Source: JBEIDK01 sp040383485 (lineage in GTDB: Bacteria > Bacteroidota > Bacteroidia > UBA4408). Taken from it: a stretch of DNA of 17,034 nt. The DNA lies in NCBI GenBank assembly GCA_040383485.1, contig JBEIDK010000062.1, forward strand, positions 1-17,034, read 5' to 3'. How positions within the stretch are numbered: the first letter of the stretch is position 1; each line of letters starts with the position of its first letter. A program made the position numbers and the translations under genes. The notes beneath the pieces were generated by a model that saw only the letters and a program-made list of their open reading frames with translations, searched no databases and had not been told where the DNA came from. This document shows, piece after piece, positions 1-7,778 of this stretch.

Positions 1-434
1 AAAAGAAATGAATTCGATTTATATTTTTTTTCTTTAAAAGGAAAAAACCGACCAGAATTTACAACACGATAAGAACCATCCTTGTTAGGATAATAAACGG
101 TGATGCTATCAATAGTGTAAACGCCAATATCAAACATCCATTCATGATTTGTTTGATTAGTTAAGGTAAATTTGTTCCAAACAGCATATTCTTGATTCCC
201 AAAATTTGACCTTTTTAGATTACTCTTTTCGAAATATTTTTTGAATGCAGGACTGGTAACTGAATCAATTGATAATTTATGCTTTCCTTCTTTGAAGAAA
301 TAAAAATAATCACCAATAAATTCGCCCGACATGCTATCAGTAAGGACTAATATTTTTGGGTTTGGTATGGATTGAGATAATCCATTGATAGATAAAAAGA
401 AAATGAAAAAAAATATTGGAATTGATTTTAGCAT
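1..434 (-). CDS. N-terminal fragment of a 7TMR-DISM-type sensor protein (partial)
   Basis: About 144 codons can be read without a stop before the gene leaves the window. The product begins with a hydrophobic signal peptide (MLKSIPIFFFIFFL, cleavage likely after the SINGLSQS stretch). It continues into a periplasmic region whose pattern (VWNKFTLTNQTNHEWMFDIG, then IDSITVYYPN) resembles the DISMED2 carbohydrate-binding-like domain: aromatic-x-K/R-F-x-L-x-N, a Trp about ten residues later, then a 'yp' strand. In that family the domain precedes seven membrane helices and a signalling output (kinase, cyclase or regulator), which would lie outside the window. The first ATG of the frame is at 443 (MHIM-), only 5 nt after the stop of the fusion enzyme gene. 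The ATG at 434 gives a more typical signal peptide and is preferred. The tight spacing suggests cotranscription. The family call is from remembered pattern and the output domain is unknown. Confidence 0.65.
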   Translation of the reverse strand, partial: MLKSIPIFFFIFFLSINGLSQSIPNPKILVLTDSMSGEFIGDYFYFFKEGKHKLSIDSVTSPAFKKYFEKSNLKRSNFGNQEYAVWNKFTLTNQTNHEWMFDIGVYTIDSITVYYPNKDGSYRVVNSGRFFPFKEKKYKSNSFL

Positions 435-448
435 TATATGCATTTGTT

Positions 449-3400
449 TTAATTTTCAATAGATTGAAAATGCTCCAATATTAACGGAAAAACATCTTTG
501 TCCGCATTCTTGCCATACATACAATCGTTATGTCCATATCCTTTAATAACATGATGTTTGTATAAATTTTCTCCATTTGCTTTACACAGAGATTCATAAG
601 TTTCTTTTGTACTTTCAACATCAAACAAACCATTTTTCTCACCATGAATAAATGTAATAGGAATTGAAAGATTATTTATTCCTTTTCTGTATGAATCTTC
701 TCCTTTAGCTGTTAGTACTTTATTCTCTCTCATCATCAATGCAAGATGCCTATAACTTGTTACGTTGGCGGTTCCAAACATTTCAATTGTTGCAGCATGT
801 GTTTTATCGTTCAGTTGTTGGTGTTCAATTAGCGGTCCAAACATAAAACACATTCGCTGACAAGAAGGATCGGTGCAAAATTCGGCACTATGATCAGCAT
901 ATAATTTAATAAACAGGTTATACATTTTTTCTTCCCAACTGGCATTTGAATCAGTGTATGCAGATAGAGATTCAACACCCATATCGCTTAAAAGTGTTGG
1001 AAGATATAAATCGGTTTTTGCTTTTACTTGAAATCCTGGTTTAAAATCAATTGCAATTTGCGCACTCACAAGTGATCGTACCCCCTTCATGCCAGTTAAT
1101 AATGCCATAAACATGGTAATTGAACCAACACAATGGGCTAGCACATCTATTTCTTTTACGCTTGCAAGTTCACAAATCTTATTTACTGCTGCAGGCAAAT
1201 CATACATTGCAATTTCATCTAATGAGTGTTGGTCATGAGATGATTTTACCATGCTGCTCAAACGGTAATCGAGCAACCATACATCAAAGCCTTTATCAGT
1301 AAAGTACTCTACTGCGTTGGTATCAACAGTATCAATATTAAAGGTTAACTGATTGCCGCTAAATCCATGTATCATCATTAACGGACCTTTGCTTCCGCCA
1401 TAGTAACGCGTCAGCATTAAATCAACACCATCTTCGGTTTTTAAAGGATGCCTGCTTGGCTCAACAGTATTAAGCAGTCTTTTTATTCTTGGTTCTGCTT
1501 TTTCATCAAAAACGGCATCTGGTACCCAAGCCCTTCCGTACACCTTAAAAAGAGACTTGCTAAAGAATTTTCCAAATGCAGCTACTGCTTTTAATCCTTC
1601 AATTTTCGACTTGGCATTCACTGCCTTCATGGTGGTCATTTGTTTTGCAAAATCGGCAGTCTTTATCCTTAATATTCCATTTCCAAGTATCGCACCCTTA
1701 TCATCTCTTCCTTTATAAATAGTGATAAACAGGGTGGAGGTATCTGGCCACATATCTAATTTATTTTTTTGATTTTGCACCAATTTAAACCCATCAAAAA
1801 AATAGTCAACTCCTTCTACCGAATTTAAAATCATGCGGTACTTCATCAATTTTGTGGATACATTATTGGGGTCATCTGTAAATAAATTAAATGTGCCATT
1901 CAACACCGACAATGGTTGTGATGATAACGATGGAGCCGTTACAGTACCAATCATTTGTGCGGTATGGTCAGGATTTTTAATCATATCATACACATCATTA
2001 CTGATAATTGTAAGTGTAAATTTAAAATCACCACCATTGTTTTTGCCAAGTTCAACACCCTTTTCATAATCCATATTGGTTACCTCTTTCGAGAAATACC
2101 CTTTCATTGTTTCAGTAAACTCAACACCAACAGTACTTTCTTCGCCTATGTTGCCATCTTTATGTCTATACTCAAAATCAATATGCCAGTTATTGTCCTT
2201 TGCAGCTAAAGCACAGGCACGCTCAGACAAAGCCGATATTGTTATCAAAGGATTCACACCTAGTGCACGCGGAACAATAGAGCCGTCCATAATATACAGT
2301 CCTTCGTGAACTCCATCCTTCGAAAACACTTGTCCTTTATGATTTACAACAGCTGAATTATAATCATCACCCATCACGCAGCCACCAAGCGGATGCACTG
2401 TGGTTAGCGAATTACCCATGGCTTTAGACCATACAGGATTCTTCACATAGTCTCCTTTAGCTGCTTTTGTGGCTTTTTTAAGTTTTTGGTCAACAAGCTT
2501 ATAAATATGCTCGTTGCCTACTCCAGGGAAAGTTAAATTAAGTCTATTGTTATCGATGGTCATTTCTCCTTTGCTGGAATCAGTTGACATGACAAGGAAT
2601 GTTTGCGTATTACGCACTGCTCCATAATAAGCCCCTCTAACTATACTTTCCATTTTTCGGGCACGTTGTGCAAGTTTATCTTTTATACTTTCGTGATGAT
2701 TAACCTCTTCGCCCATAACAGTATCCAACAAAGCAAGTGCTCCCGACAATATACCCGAAAGCGCTCCTGGTATTGCAGCATCTTCTATAATCATTCCATC
2801 ATCTAAATTACCCTTTTCTCGAGCATCAATTATTCCCGTTATACAAGGTCCAACAGGTCTATCTAAATATCTATCGGAGTCTCCTGAGCCTACACCATTA
2901 ACATCCATTTCTGTATTGTATCCAAATCCAAGCACATCTCCATTGCCAGAAAAACTTTTTCCAAGTGTACCTGAAACATCAAGCCCTGCGGCCTTAGAAC
3001 GTAACATAATTTCGGTTGAACCTAGTGTGCCTGCAGAAACAACAACACTTTTAGCTTTTATGAATGTGGTAGGAGCTTTAAACTTTTCAGCTCCTTTTCC
3101 TATAAGTTTAAAATGAACTTCATAACCATCCTTTGTTTTTACAATATGGGTTACTTTGGTTTCACAAAATATCTCAGCACCATTATTTTTGGCATCAGGC
3201 AAGTAATTCATCAACAAAGTATTTTTTGCAAAATAATTACATCCGCTGCAGCAGTCGCCACAGTTGTTGCATGGCTTCTGTTCTACTCCCACATGGTTTT
3301 TACCATCTACATCAAAGTTCACATTGATGCTTGTTCTATAAAATTTTTCATCAATTGCTTTTGCTGCTTTTTCAAGAGCAATTAATTTATTGGTAGTAAC

Positions 3401-3865
3401 AGCTCTAGGCAATGGCGATGGTTTGAGCATATCTTCAGCAACATGGTATGCCTTATGCAACTCGCTGCTTTCATCCATAAACTCTTTTTTAATTACTTCC
3501 GGCCACCTTTCATCTTCAAATATCCGCTGCTCAGGTTTAATAGAAACATTAGCATTTATTAATGACGTGCCACCCAATCCACAACCAACCAATACTTGAA
3601 TATCCTCAAAAATATTCATATCATACATTCCAGTTTCAGGGCCTATATGTGCTTTTGGGGTATTCATTTGAAATTCCTTTTCAGCTTTCATTAGCGTATT
3701 TGGATATTCGCCTGGCAGTTTCTCTTCGCCTCTTTCGAGCAAACAAACTTTTTGACCAGCACGCGAAAACCTTGAAGCAGCAATGGATCCTCCATAACCT
3801 GAACCAATTACTACAACATCGTATGAATCTTTAATTGTTGAAATTGGACTGGCTATTTTTTTCAT
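449..3865 (-). CDS. Cholesterol-oxidase-like GMC oxidoreductase fused to an alpha/beta hydrolase (1138 aa)
   Basis: This is a two-enzyme fusion. Residues 16-40 form the FAD-binding beta-alpha-beta unit (GSGYGG at 21-26, acidic end at LLERGEE). Cysteines 199, 202, 205 and 209 form CxxCxxCxxxC, with an extra Cys206. The GMC C-terminal part carries HPLGGC at 491-496 and GVNP with Asn538; His491 and Asn538 match the catalytic His/Asn pair of cholesterol oxidases. A linker region at about 560-790 follows. The alpha/beta hydrolase domain (about 800-1138) shows the oxyanion HG at 833-834, the nucleophile elbow A-H-Cys912-V-G where Ser is usual, and GHND with His1112. The acid is probably Glu1076 or a neighbour. 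No signal peptide is visible, so the protein is probably cytoplasmic or peripheral. By family analogy the substrate is a sterol-like or hydrophobic alcohol, with the hydrolase acting on an ester or thioester; that is inference. The gene lies just upstream of the DISM sensor gene. Confidence 0.9.
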   Translation of the reverse strand: MKKIASPISTIKDSYDVVVIGSGYGGSIAASRFSRAGQKVCLLERGEEKLPGEYPNTLMKAEKEFQMNTPKAHIGPETGMYDMNIFEDIQVLVGCGLGGTSLINANVSIKPEQRIFEDERWPEVIKKEFMDESSELHKAYHVAEDMLKPSPLPRAVTTNKLIALEKAAKAIDEKFYRTSINVNFDVDGKNHVGVEQKPCNNCGDCCSGCNYFAKNTLLMNYLPDAKNNGAEIFCETKVTHIVKTKDGYEVHFKLIGKGAEKFKAPTTFIKAKSVVVSAGTLGSTEIMLRSKAAGLDVSGTLGKSFSGNGDVLGFGYNTEMDVNGVGSGDSDRYLDRPVGPCITGIIDAREKGNLDDGMIIEDAAIPGALSGILSGALALLDTVMGEEVNHHESIKDKLAQRARKMESIVRGAYYGAVRNTQTFLVMSTDSSKGEMTIDNNRLNLTFPGVGNEHIYKLVDQKLKKATKAAKGDYVKNPVWSKAMGNSLTTVHPLGGCVMGDDYNSAVVNHKGQVFSKDGVHEGLYIMDGSIVPRALGVNPLITISALSERACALAAKDNNWHIDFEYRHKDGNIGEESTVGVEFTETMKGYFSKEVTNMDYEKGVELGKNNGGDFKFTLTIISNDVYDMIKNPDHTAQMIGTVTAPSLSSQPLSVLNGTFNLFTDDPNNVSTKLMKYRMILNSVEGVDYFFDGFKLVQNQKNKLDMWPDTSTLFITIYKGRDDKGAILGNGILRIKTADFAKQMTTMKAVNAKSKIEGLKAVAAFGKFFSKSLFKVYGRAWVPDAVFDEKAEPRIKRLLNTVEPSRHPLKTEDGVDLMLTRYYGGSKGPLMMIHGFSGNQLTFNIDTVDTNAVEYFTDKGFDVWLLDYRLSSMVKSSHDQHSLDEIAMYDLPAAVNKICELASVKEIDVLAHCVGSITMFMALLTGMKGVRSLVSAQIAIDFKPGFQVKAKTDLYLPTLLSDMGVESLSAYTDSNASWEEKMYNLFIKLYADHSAEFCTDPSCQRMCFMFGPLIEHQQLNDKTHAATIEMFGTANVTSYRHLALMMRENKVLTAKGEDSYRKGINNLSIPITFIHGEKNGLFDVESTKETYESLCKANGENLYKHHVIKGYGHNDCMYGKNADKDVFPLILEHFQSIEN

Positions 3866-3893
3866 AATTTTATTTTTTAATCACTATTTTAAC

Positions 3894-3926
3894 GCAAGAT
3901 TAATTATTTTTTATTTATAACGACAA
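3894..3926 (-). promoter_or_regulatory. Candidate Bacteroidota promoter for the GMC/hydrolase gene
   Basis: Read leftward, TTG (3926-3924) is followed after 22 nt by TAATCTTG (3901-3894), a 7/8 match to the TAnnTTTG -7 box. It ends 28 nt before the ATG. The spacing is slightly long and the region is AT-rich, so a chance match is possible. Confidence 0.35.
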
Positions 3927-4088
3927 CTTCTCTATTATTATTTCTGGAAACCAAATCCACCATAAATTAAATAAACCATTTTGTAAATTAAACTTTTCAA
4001 TTCAAGACTTTTTACAAACAATCAATAAAAGTTAAACCCAAAATAAGTTATTCTAAGAAGCTCTACAATTTAATATTTAAGCCCTGTT

Positions 4089-4119
4089 AATTGCAATAGG
4101 ATGGCGTGTGCAATTTTTT
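4089..4119 (+). terminator. Terminator-like hairpin in the leader of the metallophosphoesterase gene
   Basis: AATTGCA (4089-4095) and TGCAATT (4109-4115) can form a 7-bp stem with a 13-nt loop, followed directly by a run of six T (4114-4119). The layout is that of an intrinsic terminator on the plus strand, yet no plus-strand gene lies upstream in the spacer. It could be an attenuator in a leader, the end of a small RNA, or chance. The stem is mostly A-T and therefore weak. Confidence 0.3.
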
Positions 4120-4184
4120 AATACTTTAGCCAACCTAAAATTCATATTTCTAATACACAACTTGTAGATTTCGGATAAAGAGCA

Positions 4185-5872
4185 ATGAAAAATTTTAAAC
4201 CTCAAAAAATGGTTGGCTGGTTTGATGTAGGCCAACTTGCAGGCACAGCAGTACGCTCCATACTTTCCTCTATATTTGGCACCCGTGCAGATAAGCGGGA
4301 AACTTTTGCCGCATTAACACCTTGCGAAACGTATAGCACAAATGCAGAAGAAAATGAGGTTTGGCTTGATTATATTTCTGATTCAGGAGATGGTTTTGAT
4401 CCCACTTATTCGATGATGAGATTAATATCTGAAGAAAAAATTGCGGTCCATCATAATGGAGAAAACAAAAATCTTAAACGAGGTAACATAGTTGTTTTTG
4501 GTGGTGACCAAGTATATCCGGCACCAACTATGGAAGAATACGAGAACCGATTTATTGGCCCTCTTGAAAATGCTAGTCAACATGCAAACCGAGCAGAGCA
4601 ACGGATTTATATGCCATTCCAGGTAATCATGATTGGTATGATGGATTATATAATTTCGTTGAAATATTCTGCCGTAAAAAAGCAATTGGAGGCTACCAAA
4701 CTTTACAAAATAGAAGTTATTTTGCCATTCAACTTACCACAAATACTTGGCTCTGGGGATTAGACTTTCAGTTGCAATCTACTATTGATGAAAATCAATT
4801 TCTTTATTTTGATGGGGTGGCAAAAGAAAAAATGAAAAAAGGAGATAACGTAATTTTGTGCACCCCCGAGCCTAGCTGGATTTATAATGGTAAAACTCCC
4901 GAAAAATATCATTCGCTAGAAACCTTCGAATTGAAATGTATTGTTGATAATGGATTAACTCAAAAACTTACCTTAACCGGAGATTTGCACCATTACTCAC
5001 GTTATTCGCAAGTTGTAAATGGCAAAGAAATAAAACATAAAATAACTGCAGGCGGTGGTGGAGCATTTCTGCATCCAACGCATAATTTGCCAAATCATCT
5101 TACAAACATGCACGATGGTGATTTTGATTTAAAGGAAACATTTCCAAAAGTCAAAACATCAAGAAAGCTAGCATTTCTGAATCTTTTATTTCCATTTAAA
5201 AACCTTGGTTTTGGATTGTTCCTTTCAACCATACATCTTATAATGGCATACTCTTTATTCATTACTAGCTTTGGCGATGATAGACCCGGTACAATATTTA
5301 ATGAACTGCAAAGCACAAGCGACATCTTTGATAAAGAAATTGTTTTGCATATGCTTACGTGCTTTATGCTCAACCCAATCTGTATCCTCATCCTTTTTAT
5401 TTTCATCTTTGGGTTCTATAAATTTTGTGACAGTAAGTCATCAAAATACAAGATTGTAAGTTTATTTGGCCTTGTTCATGGAATAGGACATGTTTTTCTA
5501 ATGCTCTCATCTCTTAGCTTTTTCTCTTACTTTTCGTATGGTGTTTTAAAAATACCCGATGGTCCATGGAACGCTTTATCCATAAGTATAATGGTATTTA
5601 TTGCAGGTGGAATTTTATCGGGTGTGCTTGTTGGGGTTTATCTTTTAATAAGTAATCTTTTATTTGGAATGCATGATGATGAAGCATTTTCTTCATTAAG
5701 AATAATACACTACAAAAACTTTGTACGCATACATATTAAAGATAACAAACTCACTGCTTATCCTATAGGAATAAAGAAAACACCAAAGTGGAGTAAATTT
5801 GGCAACATTTTCAAGACCAAAGATGATATAAAACCCGAGCTTATTGATTTACCTATTGTAATAGATTTGTAA
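4185..5872 (+). pseudogene. Membrane-anchored metallophosphoesterase gene with an internal frameshift
   Basis: Two adjacent frames form one protein of about 561 residues if two bases are dropped. The first frame (from ATG 4185) carries DSGDG at 66-70 and GGDQVYP at 106-112, then reads off-frame after Tyr142 and stops at 4763. In the other frame, from GCC at 4613, the missing part appears as AIPGNHDWYDGL, then IGGYQTLQNRSYFA, WLWGLDFQL, GDLHHY and GGGGAFLHPTHNLP. Together these are all the metal-binding motifs of the calcineurin-like phosphoesterase fold. The extra bases are AT at 4611-4612 in a TATAT run. The C-terminal half has about four hydrophobic helices and then a soluble tail (EAFSSLRIIHYKNF). 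An apparent start at 4772 (TTG) is only the remainder of the broken frame. Everything else is intact, so this is either a recent mutation or a sequencing error. The substrate is unknown. Confidence 0.85.
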
Positions 5873-6363
5873 AAAGAAACCCTTTAATGGTTTATTATTC
5901 AGCTTTCACAAATCGCCTGAGTTAGAAATAAGTAACTCAAATGACATCAATGTGCAATTATTGATTATTGAATTGTACTTTCGTTAGATGCAGTATGTTG
6001 TTGTTCGGCGTATGTCTCTGACTGCGCTGCGCTAAACTTAAATTTATAATTGACAAAACCAAATCGTCTACCCATATAGTCCTCGTCTTTAGCAAAGCTG
6101 TTACCTATTCTGCCAAACACAACGCAGAAGGTAAATTAAATATGCATTTATTGATTAATCAATAGAATTCGTTGATATCAATGCTGCTTTGCAGTGTAAT
6201 TCACAAAACATAATTAATATTCCACAGTCAAGACTCTTTATTCTATCATTGTTGTAATAGTTTTCTTTGGCTATTTAATTTGATAAAATGACAAATTTAG
6301 AACTATAAAGAAATGATTTTTTTAATTTAATTATATAATCACTACTTTAAATCTGTAAAGAAA
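5873..6363. other. Intergenic region with a possible gene remnant and small palindromes
   Basis: No intact gene is seen. It contains a weak hairpin just after the phosphoesterase stop (AAACC 5877-5881 with GGTTT 5889-5893), an 8-bp stem with one G-T pair (GTGCAATT 5952-5959, AATTGTAC 5971-5978), a perfect 12-bp palindrome TTGATTAATCAA (6151-6162), and a minus-strand protein-like open stretch described separately. None has an assigned role. Confidence 0.5.
5965..6135 (-). pseudogene. Protein-like remnant or dispersed repeat, 56 codons, unrecognised
   Basis: The minus strand is open for 56 codons between two stops. The composition looks like real protein: FGRIGNSFAKDEDYMGRRFG, then a short hydrophobic/basic stretch, then SAAQSETYAEQQ near the end. 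No ATG is present; a GTG at 6120 would give 51 residues. The G+C content of 5996-6036 (the GCGCTGCGC segment) is higher than the surroundings. It may be the 3' end of a decayed gene, or a short interspersed element that happens to read as protein. Family unrecognised. Confidence 0.3.
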
Positions 6364-7068
6364 TTAGAGATTTGCTTTTACGATGTCGTTTATTCCTTCG
6401 GTTTTCTTTGTCCAAGTATATTTTCCTCTAGAAAATTTATCTACAGGCCAACCATTCCATAATACAGAATTGCCTTGAGCATTTTTATAATTATAAAATC
6501 CTTGTGTTGCGTCAGTGAATTCCCAAATCATGATATTTCTTTCTTCATCAGCTTTAGAGGTAAAAATTGTTGCTTCTTCGCCTGGAAATGAAATTTTTAC
6601 ATTTGTAAATTTATGATAAACTGTTTGCTGAAGCCATCCATTTGCAACACCAAAAATACTGAGGATATCTGAAAGCGCACCACCAGCAATGGCAGTTGCC
6701 TGAAGTTTAAATTCTATTGTAAAATTATCAACCGATCCTTCGCCCACAAAAAATTCACCTGTGTTAAATCTAAAATTTGCATAATCAAATAGCTGATTCA
6801 TTTTACCAGATGCCTCTGTCCATTTAGTATCTCCATATACCACCCTTGTTGCCAAAGGGGCATGAGTTCCTATCATTCCGTTATCGTCTGTAAGTTGAAT
6901 AACTGTTACTGGAAATGTTACTTTAGATAAAATGTCATTTCCATTGGCATCGGTTGCTGCTGTTAGCTGCCAATTGCCTTGCATTAAAATTTTTGTAGCT
7001 GTGGGTTCTTTAGTACAAGAACTAAACAATACTGTAGTTATAATTGAGATGAAAAGTAATTTTTTCAT
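6364..7068 (-). CDS. Lipoprotein of unknown function, lipocalin-like N-terminus
   Basis: The 234-residue product begins with a type II signal peptide (MKKLLFISIITTVLFSSC) with the lipidated cysteine at residue 18. The residues after it, Thr-Lys-Glu, loosely resemble the Lys plus acidic export signal of surface lipoproteins in Bacteroidota, so surface exposure is possible. The start of the mature part (ILMQGNWQLTAATDANG) has the 'G-x-W-x-L' opening of lipocalin-like lipoproteins in this phylum. The remainder is rich in beta-prone segments, Trp and Phe, and fits a beta-sandwich or barrel. There are no cysteines after the lipid anchor and no catalytic motif. It stands alone, with a good candidate promoter upstream and no operon partner. 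The fold assignment is tentative. Confidence 0.75.
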   Translation of the reverse strand: MKKLLFISIITTVLFSSCTKEPTATKILMQGNWQLTAATDANGNDILSKVTFPVTVIQLTDDNGMIGTHAPLATRVVYGDTKWTEASGKMNQLFDYANFRFNTGEFFVGEGSVDNFTIEFKLQATAIAGGALSDILSIFGVANGWLQQTVYHKFTNVKISFPGEEATIFTSKADEERNIMIWEFTDATQGFYNYKNAQGNSVLWNGWPVDKFSRGKYTWTKKTEGINDIVKANL

Positions 7069-7092
7069 GGTTTAACTTTTATGAAATTAAAA

Positions 7093-7123
7093 CGAAGATA
7101 AATAAAAAATAAAAAGCACCAAA
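7093..7123 (-). promoter_or_regulatory. Candidate Bacteroidota promoter for the lipoprotein gene
   Basis: Read leftward, TTTG (7123-7120) is followed after 19 nt by TATCTTCG (7100-7093), a 7/8 match to TAnnTTTG at the usual spacing. It ends 24 nt before the ATG at 7068. Confidence 0.45.
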
Positions 7124-7240
7124 AAAAATGGCACTTTCTAAAAAAATGTGTTAGGTTAAATTTTAAATGATTTTGAAAAGTTAACTGTTATTTGGTAATG
7201 CACCTTAACCTATCCTGATTATTCAAAGGGTAAACCTTAA

Positions 7241-7756
7241 ACCGTGTTCGCTAAAATTGAAATTAAAAGAAATGATAAAACCAGTAAATTTTTTTTTTCA
7301 CACATTTATCAAAACGAAAAAGAAGGAAATTTATTTGATACAATAACGATTTTATTTGACGGAGAACATATTTGATAAAGAATTGATAAAATCAAGACTT
7401 AAATTACATATTACCAGATTACGCATTAGAAATTCTATTACAAGGAAAAAAACATTCAGAATATGAAGTAAACAACTTTTTCCCATGCATCATAAATTTA
7501 ATATGATTTATTCGTAAAAGTTAAAATTTTGTTGGGATTTGGCGCTTCACTACGAACCTCTGACGCGTAATCTGGAATAATGTTGATATTGAAATAATTA
7601 GTGAAGAATTTGGCAAAGATGGAAAAGACAGTAATTCAGCCTTTGTTAAGCATACTTGGCTAAAAAACTGATGAGAACTACGACCAAACAACTTATAAAT
7701 TGACAGTTGAAAAATTATTTCATGATACGACTTGTAACTTCAAATATTCATCGTAA
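7241..7756 (+). pseudogene. Decayed plus-strand coding sequence, unrecognised family
   Basis: Four successive open stretches in changing frames read like ordinary protein. Frame A, 7241-7375, gives VFAKIEIKRNDK...EGNLFDTITILFDGEHI. Frame B, from about 7368, gives IFDKELIKSRL. Frame C, 7390-7503, gives NYILPDYALEILLQGKKHSE and then YEVNNFFP. After a poorer middle part, 7564-7671 gives NVDIEIISEEFGKDGKDSNS then AFVKHTWLKN, and 7664-7756 gives TDENYDQTTYKLTVEKLF then HDTTCNFKYSS and a stop. The last two join across an A6 tract (7662-7667), where a single-base slip would restore the frame. At least three frameshifts and several stops are needed, so the gene is dead unless the sequence is poor. 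I do not recognise the family. It has the same orientation as the ars cassette and abuts it. Confidence 0.5.
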
Positions 7757-7767
7757 TATTGCAATAT
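7756..7767 (+). promoter_or_regulatory. Perfect 12-bp palindrome, putative ArsR operator
   Basis: ATATTGCAATAT is a perfect inverted repeat whose right end lies 11 nt before the arsR start. ArsR/SmtB repressors bind AT-rich inverted repeats overlapping their own promoters, so autoregulation here is a reasonable inference. The half-sites are short and no -7 box is clear beside it. Confidence 0.45.
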
Positions 7768-7778
7768 AATAATTTGAA

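Larger units (their letters stand above)
3866..4184. other. Divergent intergenic control region
   Basis: This 319-base AT-rich spacer separates the leftward fusion enzyme gene from the rightward metallophosphoesterase gene. I see no coding frame of note. It holds the candidate leftward promoter (3894-3926) and a hairpin followed by a T-run (4089-4119). No convincing TAnnTTTG box precedes the rightward gene; the nearest is TAGATTTC just before its start. Confidence 0.6.
7069..7778. other. 710-base region without an intact gene, upstream of arsR
   Basis: From 7069 to about 7240 it holds the lipoprotein promoter and otherwise featureless AT-rich DNA. From 7241 to 7756 it reads as broken coding sequence on the plus strand (separate entry). 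A palindrome at 7756-7767 lies next to the arsR start. Confidence 0.5.

Noticed and set aside
1120..3834. Several plus-strand frames of 60-90 codons opposite the fusion enzyme gene
   Set aside because: They lie fully inside a strongly supported gene on the other strand, overlap each other, and their products have no protein-like pattern.
4602..4620. Programmed ribosomal frameshift at the phosphoesterase break
   Set aside because: There is no slippery heptamer at CGG-ATT-TAT-ATG and re-pairing after a -1 slip would be poor; mutation or sequencing error is simpler.
4422..5459. Frames antisense to, or in a third frame of, the metallophosphoesterase gene
   Set aside because: Both sense frames carry clear family motifs across this region; the others are shadows.
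4772..5872. A separate 366-codon gene starting at TTG 4772
   Set aside because: The same frame is open upstream to 4613 and holds the GNHDWYDGL motif, so this is the second part of one frameshifted gene, not a gene of its own.
5877..5893. Terminator after the metallophosphoesterase gene (AAACC/GGTTT)
   Set aside because: The stem has only 5 bp, is AT-rich and lacks a following T-run.
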